Assembly: GCA_029706075.1 (NCBI GenBank)
Contig: JAINUG010000020.1
Coordinates: forward strand, 2,681,625-2,745,624
Direction of reading: 5' to 3'
Source: Aldrovandia affinis
Taxonomy: Eukaryota; Chordata; Actinopteri; Notacanthiformes; Halosauridae
DNA: 64,000 bases
Below, piece by piece: positions 40,554 to 49,452 of the stretch (position 1 is the stretch's first letter; each line of letters starts with the position of its first letter). Below the pieces are notes generated by a model. It ran no database searches. It saw nothing but the letters and a program-made list of their open reading frames with translations, and had not been told where the DNA came from. Both the position numbers and the translations under genes were made by a program.

Positions 40554-42119
40554 CCCACAACTCTTAACACTCACACATAATGACAAAGACAAAAGACTAA
40601 CTGATTCCCCACTTGCCCCACCTGCTCTTAAATAGGTTTACTTTCTGCCTGGCTCAGGTGGGACTCGTGAGGCAATCACCCATCTATCAATCACTCACCC
40701 AATCACAATCACTCAACACCAAACAATTCACATTCTCACACACAAACCCAATCAGTCAATTGAATTCCAATCAATTGCCTGATTGACACCAATTAAATCA
40801 ATTATGGCCTTTGGAGCAACCTTCCGGGCGACAGTTCACTCTCACACCTTGTGAGAGTGCCAAACCTGCCCCCGGAAAGTCTCCCTGCTCCAAAGGCCTC
40901 CACAACATGTAAAAACAAAGGCAACCATGCGACTCTCATGTGCCCGAGACCGACGCCCTCCACAGGGAATTACTGCCATCCTGCCTGGATTAAACCCCTC
41001 ACCTGAATCTCCCATTGTGAGAATTACAGGTAACTGCCAAAATAAAGGAAGCATTTGAGAAAGTGGGAGAGGTACAAGGTATGTTGAAAGCAGGAGCTTC
41101 CACACAGGGGGACACCTGGATCAACAAAACACTAAATTATGGAATTTCTCGTGAAAGAATGGTGTTGCATCCGTCAAAATAGAGTTCCAGACACTTATAG
41201 AATTTATGCTAAGGTGCATTGAATTCGTTCTGGTGACTCGTGGTGGTTCAATGCCCTATTAAGACACTTTATGTTGGTGTTTCCTTTATTTCAGCAGTAT
41301 ATATCTGTATTTACATGTATATATCAGTATAATATTAATAAAACAAGGAATATATTTTGTCACATACACATGCCAAATATATTCTAGACTGCATATTTAG
41401 TCAAATATGTTTAAAGTATTTGTACAAATTACAATGGTAGCATTGCATTCAATAATGCAGTAATTCAGTAATGTAGTAATTCAGTAATGCAATAATGACA
41501 TTAATCATACTTTTGATTATATATTTTGATATATTGCTTTTCATAATGACTGCCATGTCCATGACATCTACCTGTTGGGTTTATTATCTTAGGAAATATA
41601 TTTTACACTGCTCTCAATTACAGTGAGACTAGTTATAACAAATTAACATTATACATATTAATAAGGGGAAATAATACTATGAGAACAGCCATTACTTCAG
41701 CTGTAATGCCAGGGTAGACACCTTCACAATTATAATATAGCTATACGGAGCTTTCTCCTCAATTGGGGGAATTCCATTAGACCCATGTTTCAATATCATT
41801 ATGTCATTAACTCAAGTCAAATCAGTTTTTGTTCTCCCTGTGCAAGATTGTTTTTCTGCAACGCTTTCAGTTTCCACACTCCTGTACAAGTCTTCATTCA
41901 AATTGACCAAATAAATTACCAAAAAGATATTCAACAAAAACAAGTGTCAGAAGTACAGAAAAGCATGTTGGGCACCTAAAATAAGTACCTCAAGCAGATG
42001 TTCTTGTGGACATATAGACATCAGTGCGTTTGTTAGCATTAGCGTCAGACCTACCTGGATCGAATAGAGCCTCCATCATCGCTTGGGTCATAGGGATAGC
42101 TACCGTTGCTTCTATACAT
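23418..42119 (-). CDS. eps8l3: EPS8-like 3, epidermal growth factor receptor kinase substrate 8-like (19 coding exons)
   Basis: EPS8-family adaptors link receptor signalling to Rac and actin. Coding exons from the start: 42055-42119, 36965-37035, 35879-35943, 35041-35199, 34392-34541, 33747-33814, 33074-33168, 32369-32460, 31756-31888, 29954-30027, 28914-28988, 28123-28268, 25945-26116, 25571-25605, 25304-25400, 24734-24850, 24182-24267, 23562-23694 and 23418-23447. They sum to 1863 bases in one frame (620 residues plus stop). A PTB domain spans about residues 60-190 (RVEHLFTCEV, VWGQDMMLEV). A lysine-rich linker follows, then the EPS8 motif PPYVPEFYNGWEPPM, the SH3 domain at about 467-535 (MYDFTARN, QWWRVRN, GYVPHNVL) and the C-terminal SAM-like region (SKPEDVKTWLEY, CLGVLNG, VCPEEG). 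The N-terminal LSRPSGKAIYLQRK matches EPS8L3 rather than EPS8 or EPS8L1/2. ATG 42119 is chosen because its exon ends in the phase needed by the next. The 30-base last exon (LANEGRHGR then stop) and the exon at 33074 are the least certain. Confidence 0.93.
26650..27000 (+). repeat. Possible degraded solo LTR in an eps8l3 intron
   Basis: A GGTTCCTGGCCACCACCAGA block, a TATTTAAG TATA-like site and a long T/GTTC-rich stretch have the look of a gypsy-type LTR, but I could not define matching ends or a target-site duplication. Confidence 0.25.
29577..29745 (-). repeat. SINE or L2-type 3' tail, copy 2
   Basis: This has the same unit as 12096-12285: minus strand CCCAGTGTTACAGGTATGGT to GTCTGCTAAATGC. 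It is followed on the plus strand by a TA microsatellite and lies in an eps8l3 intron. Confidence 0.7.
31125..31481 (-). repeat. tRNA-derived fish SINE with GATG-type tail, copy 1
   Basis: On the minus strand it begins GGCGGCACGGTGGTGCAGTG (A box region), has B box GGGTTCGAATCC and the conserved body (GTTTGCATGTTCTCC, AAAGACATGCACGTTAGGC, CTGTCCAGGGTGTATTCC), and ends in a degenerate GATGAGATGAGATG tail. It belongs to the same family as 39995-40352. It lies in an eps8l3 intron. Confidence 0.85.
31756..31888 (-). other. eps8l3: eps8l3 exon encoding the lysine-rich linker
   Basis: This exon encodes DILNHVLNDVEQFMGRV, which is the conserved EPS8 helix, and then a run dominated by lysine with 14 Lys in the last 20 codons. 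The run is built from AAG/AAC/ATG trinucleotides. EPS8 itself carries a similar basic stretch here (as I remember it), so the charge is conserved, but the simple-sequence DNA makes the length prone to change. Confidence 0.85.
32480..32511. repeat. (CA)n microsatellite
   Basis: About 15 CA units immediately upstream (on the minus strand) of the eps8l3 exon ending at 32460. On that strand it reads as a TG run close to the acceptor. Confidence 0.9.
36270..36549 (-). repeat. tRNA-headed SINE, GGTGG family, diverged copy 4
   Basis: The plus strand shows the family tail (TTTGGAAGCCAATTATACCC) and remnants of the body. The head is badly eroded. It lies directly next to another copy in the same orientation. 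Confidence 0.55.
36590..36899 (-). repeat. tRNA-headed SINE, GGTGG family, diverged copy 5
   Basis: It has the same orientation as the copy 40 bases to its left, with a recognisable AGCCCTGGGACTGGCAGTGA block and a CATCCGGGCC head remnant. It lies in the intron between the second and third eps8l3 coding exons. Confidence 0.6.
37560..37850. repeat. Irregular minisatellite
   Basis: Four units of roughly 45-53 bp share a GTGAGAGTTCTC-like core (near 37579, 37632, 37679 and 37724). Two further units share ATCACACCGAGGG with GAGAGGCG. It lies in the first intron of eps8l3, just left of the nested transposons. Confidence 0.55.
38218..39734. mobile_element. piggyBac-type element nested in the hAT element
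   Basis: The element is bounded on both sides by TTAA (38214-38217 and 39735-39738), the exclusive piggyBac target. Its ends are CCCTCTGAGGTC and, inverted, CCCCCTGAGGTC, differing at one base in twelve. It is about 1.5 kb. No long frame with recognisable piggyBac transposase motifs was seen, so it is probably non-autonomous. Confidence 0.85.
39995..40352 (-). repeat. tRNA-derived fish SINE with GATG tail, copy 2, nested in the hAT element
   Basis: On the minus strand it runs from GGGCGGCACGGTGGTGCAGT through B box GGGTTCGAATCC to a clean (GATG)n-type tail. It is flanked by a 13-bp duplication CTTAGATGTTTTC (39982-39994 and 40353-40365), the signature of LINE-driven insertion. It is in better condition than the copy at 31125. 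Confidence 0.92.
40481..40554. repeat. Compound microsatellite (CGAA)n(CAA)n
   Basis: About ten CGAA units are followed by about ten CAA units, 24 bases beyond the hAT target duplication. Poly-Gln, poly-Asn and poly-Thr frames here are artefacts. Confidence 0.9.
41033..41297. mobile_element. Tc1/mariner-type MITE
   Basis: Inverted termini share (A)CTGCCAAAATAAAGGAA on the left and, inverted, CTGCTGAAATAAAGGAA on the right, with TA at each edge. It is about 265 bp without a reading frame. It lies in the first intron of eps8l3. Confidence 0.65.
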
Positions 42120-42142
42120 CCTTGAATATTGATGGACCCAAC
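42120..42142 (-). other. eps8l3: 5' UTR part of the first eps8l3 coding exon
   Basis: A minus-strand acceptor (CACTACAG) ends at 42143, so 23 untranslated bases precede the ATG at 42119. At least one non-coding exon must lie further upstream; I could not place it or the promoter. Confidence 0.6.
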
Positions 42143-42911
42143 CTGTAGTGTAGAGTGAGGCAATCAGTATCACAGTACATTGTGCATCATTGTAATAAAG
42201 CATTTTAAAGCGTTCCAGTTCTCAGCTCCTTCAGCTCCTCCAGAAAGAGCTCAACATACAGAAGCTTGTCTCACTAAATTATTTTAAAACAAGGGTTAAA
42301 ACTATAGAAAAAGTGAAAATTGTAAATGCTTTGACCCTTAGTTGCACCACATACTTAGACTGCTCATGTGTAACCAGATGAGAAACTTTGAATATTGTTG
42401 TTTGTCTGCTTTTATGTTAAACGTTGTCATTTTTGTATTATTGCTGCTCTCTTGGCCAGGTGTTTCTTTAAAAAGAGATTTCTAATCTCAATGAGACTAA
42501 CCTGGTTAAATAAAAGTTAAAAAATAAAAAAATAAATGTTTGGCTATGTGACAGGTCAAGCCCTTTCCAGTGTGAATTCAGTTTTGATTAGTTTGATTTT
42601 GTGAGGCACCAAAGCTCTATATTAAACCGAGAATGTATTTTCTCACTTAAAATTTGGGGTTCTTTGTCTGTCTCACTTCTTTCCACACTCCAACAATTGT
42701 AATATACAGAATAATTATCTCTAATTACATTTCTATATTTTTTTATATTTACAGTTTTTAGTATGATTTGGGAGACACATATCTAATAGTTTTTAGGTCT
42801 AAAGTAAGTCATTCAATTAATTACAATTCCTGCATTTCGACAGAAACGACATTTAAATGTGCATTCATTCAGTTTTTGATGGCATCATATATATACACAT
42901 ATACAAAAAAA
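42143..42911. other. AT-rich flank upstream of eps8l3; nothing recognised
   Basis: It presumably contains the eps8l3 5' intron and perhaps its promoter. I see no CpG-rich block, TATA motif in context or coding exon here. Confidence 0.3.
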
Positions 42912-42913
42912 TA

Positions 42914-44154
42914 CACTGCCCGTCCCAAAAAAAAGTCACACACTAATATTTCGTTGGACCACCTTTAGCTTTGATTACGGCACGCATTCGCCGTGGCATT
43001 GTTTTGATAAGCTTCTGCAATGTCACAACATTTATTTCCGTCCAGAGTTGCATTAATTTTTCGCCAAGATCTTGTATTGATGATGGGAGAGTCGGACCGC
43101 TGCGCAAAAGTCTTCTCAGCACATCCCAAAGATTCTCAAAGGGGTTAAGGTCTGGACTCTGTGGTGGCCAATCCATGTGTGAAAATGATGTCTCATGCTC
43201 CCTGAACCACTCTTTCACAATTTGAGCCCGATGAATTGTGACATTGTCATCTTGGAATATGCCGGTGCTATCAGGGAAGAAAAAATCCATTCATGGAAAA
43301 ACCTGGTCATTCAGTATATTCAGGTAGTCAGCTGACCTCATTCTTTGGGCACATAACATTGCTGAACCTAGACCTGACCAACTGCAGCAACCCCAGATCA
43401 TGACACTGCCCCCACAGGCTTGTACGGTAGGCACTAGGCATGATGGGTGCATCACTTCATCCGCCTCTCTTCTTACCCTGATGCGCCTATCACTCTGGAA
43501 CAGGGTAAATCTGGACTCATCAGACCACATCACCTTCTTCCATTGCTCCAGAGTCCAATCTTTATGCTCCCTAGCAAATTGAAGCCTTTTTTCCGATTAG
43601 CCTCACTGACAAGTCTACACAGGCTATACAGCTGTTTAGTCCCAATCCCTTGAGTTCCCTTCCCATTGTGCGTGTGGAAATGCTCTTACTTTCACTATTA
43701 AACATAGCCGTGAGTTCTACTGTTGATTTTTTACGATATGATTTCACCAAACGTTTAAGTGATCGCTGATCACGATCATTCAAGATTTTTTTCCGACCAC
43801 ATTTCTTCCTCGAAGATGATGGTTCACCACTATCCTTCCAGGTTTTAATAATGTGTTGGACAGTTCTTAACCCAATTTTAGTAGTTTCAGCAATCTCCTT
43901 AGTTGTTTTCTTTGCTTGATGCAGGCCAATAATTTGACCCTTCTGAAACAGATTAACATCTTTTCCACGACCACAGGATATGTCTTCTGACATGGATTGT
44001 TTAAGAAATGAGAAGCTACTCAGTGCATCAGTTAGGGTTAAATAACTTGTTGCCAGCTAAAACATATTAATCACTGCAGTAATTATCCAATGGAAGGCTC
44101 TTACCTATTTGTTTAGTTAAATCCAGGTGGTGACTTTTTTTGGGCCAGGCAGTG
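42914..44154 (-). mobile_element. Tc1-like transposon, broken (DD36E spacing)
   Basis: TA target duplications lie at 42912-42913 and 44155-44156. The terminal repeats begin CACTGCCCGTCCCAAAAA on the left and, inverted, CACTGCCTGGCCCAAAAA on the right. The element is 1241 bp and carries a degraded transposase on the minus strand. Confidence 0.9.
42943..43993 (-). pseudogene. Tc1-like transposase, inactivated
   Basis: The N-terminal half (from ATG at 43993) has two helix-turn-helix DNA-binding segments: KKTTKEIAETTKIGLRTVQ, then a second that includes STRTMGRELKGLGL. The catalytic core follows in a shifted frame with WSDESRF (first Asp), an in-frame stop at 43291, FQDDN (second Asp) and [11 protein letters not shown] (Glu). 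The frameshift falls near an A run at about 43590. The Asp before Asn and the catalytic Glu are separated by 36 residues, so this is DD36E rather than the usual DD34E. DD36E is the spacing reported for the Incomer group of Tc1/mariner elements. Full length would be about 340 residues, normal for the family. Confidence 0.9.
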
Positions 44155-44156
44155 TA

Positions 44157-44657
44157 TATTTGGTTTTAGAATTCTCAATATCCTGATAGCTTTTAATTCA
44201 TGGTCCTTGTGTATACGTTGTAGCAGGAACAGGGGGTGTGGGGTTTCCACGCGACCAAGTTAAATAACAAAACACACACAAGTCAAATTAAATAAACAGG
44301 TATTTATTTAGGGAAACTCACAATAACTGGGGAGGGGGAAAAACGGCAAACAATCCAAATCTGTAATCCAATTTCGTAATCTTTATCCGTTTTCCAAGGT
44401 CCAATGTCAATCCAGTTTCTCACAAAAAACTGTTCAGTATAAAGCGGGTATTCAGGCAGTCCTGGTCACATCAATAAATCCAATAATAATAATAACTCTC
44501 AATTGTAACACTCCAACCACCAGCGTTTCCATATGGTACTTTGCAAACAGGCAGCATCGCAGCCCGATTCCCAGGTTTGTCTCGTTGCCTCAAGAAGTCC
44601 ATATATGGCTTGGGGGTGGAGCCAGCGTGCTATCAGGTACTTCCCTTCTATTACTGC
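44157..44657. other. Possible LTR region of the minus-strand gypsy remnant
   Basis: The stretch from about 44216 (TGTAGCAGGAACAGGGGG) lies just beyond the 3' end of the minus-strand polymerase remnant, where an LTR is expected. No second copy was found to confirm it. Confidence 0.25.
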
Positions 44658-46145
44658 TCATCTCACCTCTCCCGGCCATCTGCCACACACCCCCTTCCTC
44701 AGCTCCAACCAGGAGGGCGGGGCGGCCTGACACCATAGCGCATCCCTCCTGGAGAGGGCATCGGCACTCCCATGGGCAGCACTGGACCTGTGTATGACAG
44801 AGAAAGCAAATGGTTGCAATGATAAGAACCACCGAGTGACCCGGGCATTACTGTCCTTGTTCCTTGCCATCCAGACCAGCGGTGCATGGTCCGTCACCAG
44901 GGTGAAGTGTCGTCCCAATAGGTAATATTTTAAGGTTTCCAAGGCCCACTTGATTGCCAGACATTCTTTCTCCACTGTTGAATATCGTTGTTCCATAGAC
45001 CACAGTTTCCGGCTTATGTAGACGATTGGGTGTTCCTCACCTCCTTGTAGCTGTGATAGGACGGCACCCACCCCTTGACACATCCTCTCTCGATGGTATA
45101 CCCCAGGTATTCCGCCTCCTGTAGGTCGAGTCAAATTTTTTTTGGGTTGGCTGTAAGCCCCGCCCCCCGTAATGCATGTAACACTGCACTCACCCGGTCT
45201 AGATGCGACTTCCAATCCTTTGGATTGCCTCGTTTCTCTGCTCCTCCCAACATACTGGACCACAGTCAGACAAACATCGGGGAGTCCCTACCGATAAGAA
45301 CTGGAACAGGCAGGTCTGGCACAACCCCAGCTTATCCCATGTGTTGTCCTTTGGGTCTGCAGGTTTAGGAGAGTTGCCTTGTACTTTTTAGTCTCCCCAT
45401 GGATGCAGGTGATGGCCATGGTGTTGGTCGTGTTCTGGGACAGGCAAATTCAGGTCGAACCAGCGTTATCATAGAGTCCAAAAGAGCTGTGGTGGCTTTC
45501 CCATTGGCTTTCACTGGGGTGTCTGAAAAGGGTCTACTCTTGTGAGCCCAGCATGGTTGACCATGTTCAGAAACGTCCTTCGTGTTGGGGAATTGGGGTG
45601 CAGGCTCCCTCTGTCCTTGGCAGGGTTCCAGGTAGTGTCATGAGACTTTTTATTTTCCTTTGGGCGAGTGGCAGTTTCCGTTTTCAGCGTAAGACCTCCA
45701 CAGCAGCCTGGTGTCCCTTGACCTTTGAGGAGCTGATCCGCACTTTGGGGATTAGCTTGACTTACCAGCTTTTTAGCTTCAAAGGGGAGAGAGCGCAAAC
45801 ATTTATCCACTACAAACAGTTCAATGGGATTTAGGGACAGGGGTTCTGCAGATAGCCAGTTCTTAGCCAATCGGAACAGATCTGACATCTGCGACTGGGG
45901 AGATCCCGCAGGATCATAAGTCCAATTGTGAAATCTTTGCGCCCGGTAAATTAGTGTATATCCATAACGTCGCAAGATTTCCTTTTTAAGTACCACATAA
46001 TGCATAGCCTGCTCAGGGGTCAGATCTTGGTAGGCTTTCTGTGCTGTCCCTGCCAGAAACCGCGCTATTAGACTGTCCCACTGTTCCGATGGCCAGCTCT
46101 CCCAGACCACCGTCTTCTCGAAGGCTTGGAGGCAACAAGTCCAGA
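44658..46145 (-). pseudogene. Ty3/gypsy-type retrotransposon remnant: gag and RT/RNase H pieces
   Basis: On the minus strand, a gag-like segment (about 46145-45700) has capsid-type motifs such as WPSEQWDSLIARFLAGTA and ILRRYGYT. After a gap there is the end of the reverse transcriptase thumb (SAVLHALRGAGLTANPKK, YLGYTIERG near 45250-45090). An RNase H segment follows (GVGAVLSQ, VYISRKL, EKECLAIKWALETLKYYLLG, TDHAPLVW) down to about 44700. The protease and the reverse transcriptase core are missing, and several frameshifts separate the pieces. This is a long-dead copy. Its 5' edge at about 46145 abuts a second remnant of opposite orientation. Confidence 0.85.
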
Positions 46146-46149
46146 TCAC

Positions 46150-47501
46150 CTGCCCCATCAACTTGAACGAGGCCTTGACTAAGGCGATTCTAGATAAGGA
46201 AGTGCCTGCAGTCAGCGGAGAGGCAGAAAGCGACAATAAAATCGCAACAGCTAGGGCAGCAGCACGCCGCTCCAACACCTCCTGCTTCTACTGTGGCAAA
46301 CAAGGCCACTTCGCTAGGGACTGCCAAAGGAAAATGCAGCGAGAGGCGATCCGGCAGCCGTCGGGGTATCTCCAGCCTATACACCACCATGCCCCGTGGC
46401 ATCAAGAGTGGGCCGCCTGGGAAGCAGCGGTCGTAGCATGTTTGTGCTATACTACATTGAGGGGGGAGCAGGTCAACACACTGATCGACACCAGCTCCAC
46501 CATCAGCCTGATCCGACATGACCTGCTGCCCCAGGTCACGGACTGGTCTCACACGAACACCAGGCTAGAGAAAGTAACAGGGCAAAAAGCGGATATGCTG
46601 GGCTGTAAAAATATGTTTTTACAGTTGGGCAAAACAACCGTTTCGCATAACTGTTTCCGGGCCCACATCTCCGACCCGTGCATCCTGGGTCTTGATGACT
46701 TGCTGCTGCGGGAGCCGTCATCGACACAGCCGAACATTGAATCCTGGTCAACAGGTGACCACTACGACAGCCAGCAAAGACACAGCCAGCAAAAGGTCAG
46801 GTGAGTGCTCCCACCGTCAATCACACCAATGGCGAAAGACAAGGGGTCTGATGACGCAGTCGAACAGCTGTTCCAGCGTAGCAGCAAGGGACTTCGTGCA
46901 GGAGAGCATAGCCAGCTATGCGCTCTCCTAGCTGAGTTCTGGTATCTGTTCGCAGCTAAAGACAAAGACTGCACCCGCACAACCGTTGTCCAGCATCACA
47001 TCGAAACCATCGCAGCAGCCCCCATCCGACAGTGAGCGAGACGACTGCCCCTAGCATGGCTGGGTCTCCCCTGCCATGCCAGCCGAACTGCACAGTGACC
47101 AGGGGAGTAACTTCGACAGCCAGGTGTGTCGAAGGCTCGCCATTCAGAAAACTCGCACCACTCCCCTCCACCCACAAAGCGACGGCCTGGCGGAGCGCTT
47201 CAATCGCACCTTCACCACACAGCTGGCTCTCCTCATGTCATGGCACCAAAAAGACTGGGACGCCCACCTCCCTCTGGTCCTGCTGTCATACAAGTCGGCG
47301 GTGCAGGAGTCCACAGAGTGCACGCCGGCGTCCCTCATGCTGGTACGGGAGCTGCACACACCCGTCAGCCTGACATTCGGTTGCCCGCTGGACCCAGAAC
47401 TGACCTGCCAGCCTGGGCTTGAGTACACCCACCAGCTGCAGGATCGCCTCGACCGCGTACACCAGCTGGCCTGCGACCATCAGCAGGGGGCAGAGCGATG
47501 A
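46150..47501 (+). pseudogene. Ty3/gypsy-type remnant: zinc knuckle, protease, RT start and integrase end
   Basis: Plus strand, in family order. A CCHC nucleocapsid knuckle (CFYCGKQGHFARDC, near 46282) is followed by a retropepsin-like segment whose active-site region reads LIDTSSTIS, with Ser where the usual motif has Gly. Then comes the leader of the reverse transcriptase (HHIETIAAAPIRQ, near 47000). After a deletion at about 47040-47080 there is the distal integrase core (LHSDQGSNFDS, PLHPQSDGLAERFNRT, DWDAHLPLVLLSYKSA). The integrase piece keeps the Asp of DQG and the Glu of AERFN. A deletion of RT core, RNase H and integrase N-terminus has fused the leader to integrase. The copy is non-functional. 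Confidence 0.85.
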
Positions 47502-49236
47502 CAGAAAATAAACTACGACACATGTCGTACGCTGTACGGGTCGTGGGTTTTAAGCAGGCGAGCGGGTGTGGGTCTTTAACCCATATGTCCATATGTCCCA
47601 GGGGCCCTTGCAGCCGGTTAAACCGTAAATGTATAGTTAGCTATATTCAGATATGTTCAGATGTGGTAATCGATACATTGGTTGAGTGAAAGCCCCTTTT
47701 CCCTTCATATGAATGATGTTTGTGTTTTGTGGTTGAGTGTATGTCACATCGTCCACCGTCGCTGGTTGTGTATGCGTGTAGAATGACTCCCGTATGAAAG
47801 ACAAGCAACAATTTTAATAAAGAAGGAGCACTATAATGGAAAAGCAAAGTCTCTCGACTCTTGATTCCGTGGCATTCACCACTACAGTATCAATCCTCAC
47901 ATTTCCCAAAAGACTTAATTACACAACTGCACTGACATGCTCCTTTGATTTTGCATGAATCTTAACAAACCTGTCAAATAATTTTATATCCTCAAATCCA
48001 TCTCTTGCAAACTTCGAACACCCATCTCCTGCAACAGGAGGTTAGGGTCCATCTTGATTCACAGAGGAAAAAGTTGTTGTGGTGATACTTAGGCATTTAA
48101 AAAATATGTTTTATGTGATATGTGTGTTATGTTTTTTTATCTGTTTGTTTTTAGGTGAAGCACTGCGTTACCTGTTGTCTTATAGAAACCTCTACTGACA
48201 TGTATACGAACAGTGATTCGCATCGGTTCACAGAAAGCGCACGACAGGAATTTGTGACTGTGCCAATATTTACCATGAATGAATCAACATTTCTTGGGCT
48301 TAAGTCAATGTCAATAAAGTCTTATATTTTCTTTGATTAGAATTCAATGAGACATGACATGATAAAAAAACAATCATATTTTAAATACTTGTGAAAGTAC
48401 TGTACAATCCCTCTGAAATGATGTAGTTCATATGTTTAGCTTTGATCCGTAATACTAAAAATACTCTGTAATACTCTGTTTTGGTATCTGATTATTTTCT
48501 CCAAAGCACTGTGTAACAATTTGGTGTGAAAGGCCTTGAGCCAAGTAAGATCTGAGAAGTCCCACCACAGCATAAAAGTCCCAGAAATAGCCAAGATATT
48601 AGTTTCCAGCAGATACCTGTTATCATACTCTGCAATAAACATGTGTCAGTTACTATTATTGTCATTGTTTTTTTCATTCATCATTTATTGCGAAGCACAT
48701 TCCAGCACCAGAAAGAAGCCAGATCATAGGTTTGACTGCTGGAGACCTTTACCTTACCCACTAAACCTCAGTCATGTGGCGGTTAATGATTCATTTGGTT
48801 TCAAGTCTTGAGTCTCACATAGTCCCACTCCCCACACTCTACACAACCAAATTAGACTGACCTAACAACCATAACAGGGCAACCAAGGCAATTCTATGAA
48901 GGAAAAAAATTAACCTTAAGTAAAAGTAATACACCTCACAGTTGTGACTTTTCAAAAGTTATTAAGCATTTTGTTATGAGCCCCAAGGAATATTTTCAGT
49001 TGGACATTCAGATACATATCTTTTCGGTGACTTTCTGTAAATACGTATGTCCAACCAAACCCCTTTCATGTTTTTTTTTATTTTATACTACCACCCCAGG
49101 TGCCTTTTAAATATGACTATATAATGGGCTTATATGTGATAAAGGATACATTTCATCTGCTATTGGGGTCGTAAAGTTGAATTTTGGATAACAAACTGCA
49201 AATCCACTTCATTTGTAATAATCCTATTACTGTGAC
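47502..49236. other. No gene recognised; possible LTR of the plus-strand gypsy remnant
   Basis: The region from about 47510 to 47880 follows the integrase remnant and holds an AATAAA near 47816, as a 3' LTR would. No matching 5' copy is present to prove it. The rest is AT-rich DNA with no supported feature. Confidence 0.3.
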
Positions 49237-49450
49237 ACCGACTTGCACAGAGTGACTGTTAACCCATGTTAACCCATTACTGAAATTGACAAAAAAATTC
49301 AGTTTTTGGTAACCTAAACTTTTTTTTTTTAACCTCTGGCAGTTTATCGCTTACCTTTGTACCATTTCAGGTTATTCACTGGACTTGAACTGCTTAAATT
49401 TAAGTAAAAACTGGAAAATGGGGGTGTTCTAAAACTTTTGACCAGTAGTG
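49237..49450. mobile_element. End fragment of a Tc1-like element
   Basis: About 214 bp matching the right end of the Tc1-like element at 57473-58327. They share GACTTGCACAG, GTTTTTGGTAACCTAAAC, TTATCGCTTACCTTTGTACC and the terminal GGGGGTGTTCTAAAACTTTT. It ends at TA (49451). The left part is absent. Confidence 0.85.
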
Positions 49451-49452
49451 TA

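Noticed and set aside
40358-40635. Frames with poly-Gln, poly-Asn, poly-Thr and repeated ERTN or SFVR units
   Set aside because: They are translations of the (CGAA)n(CAA)n microsatellite.
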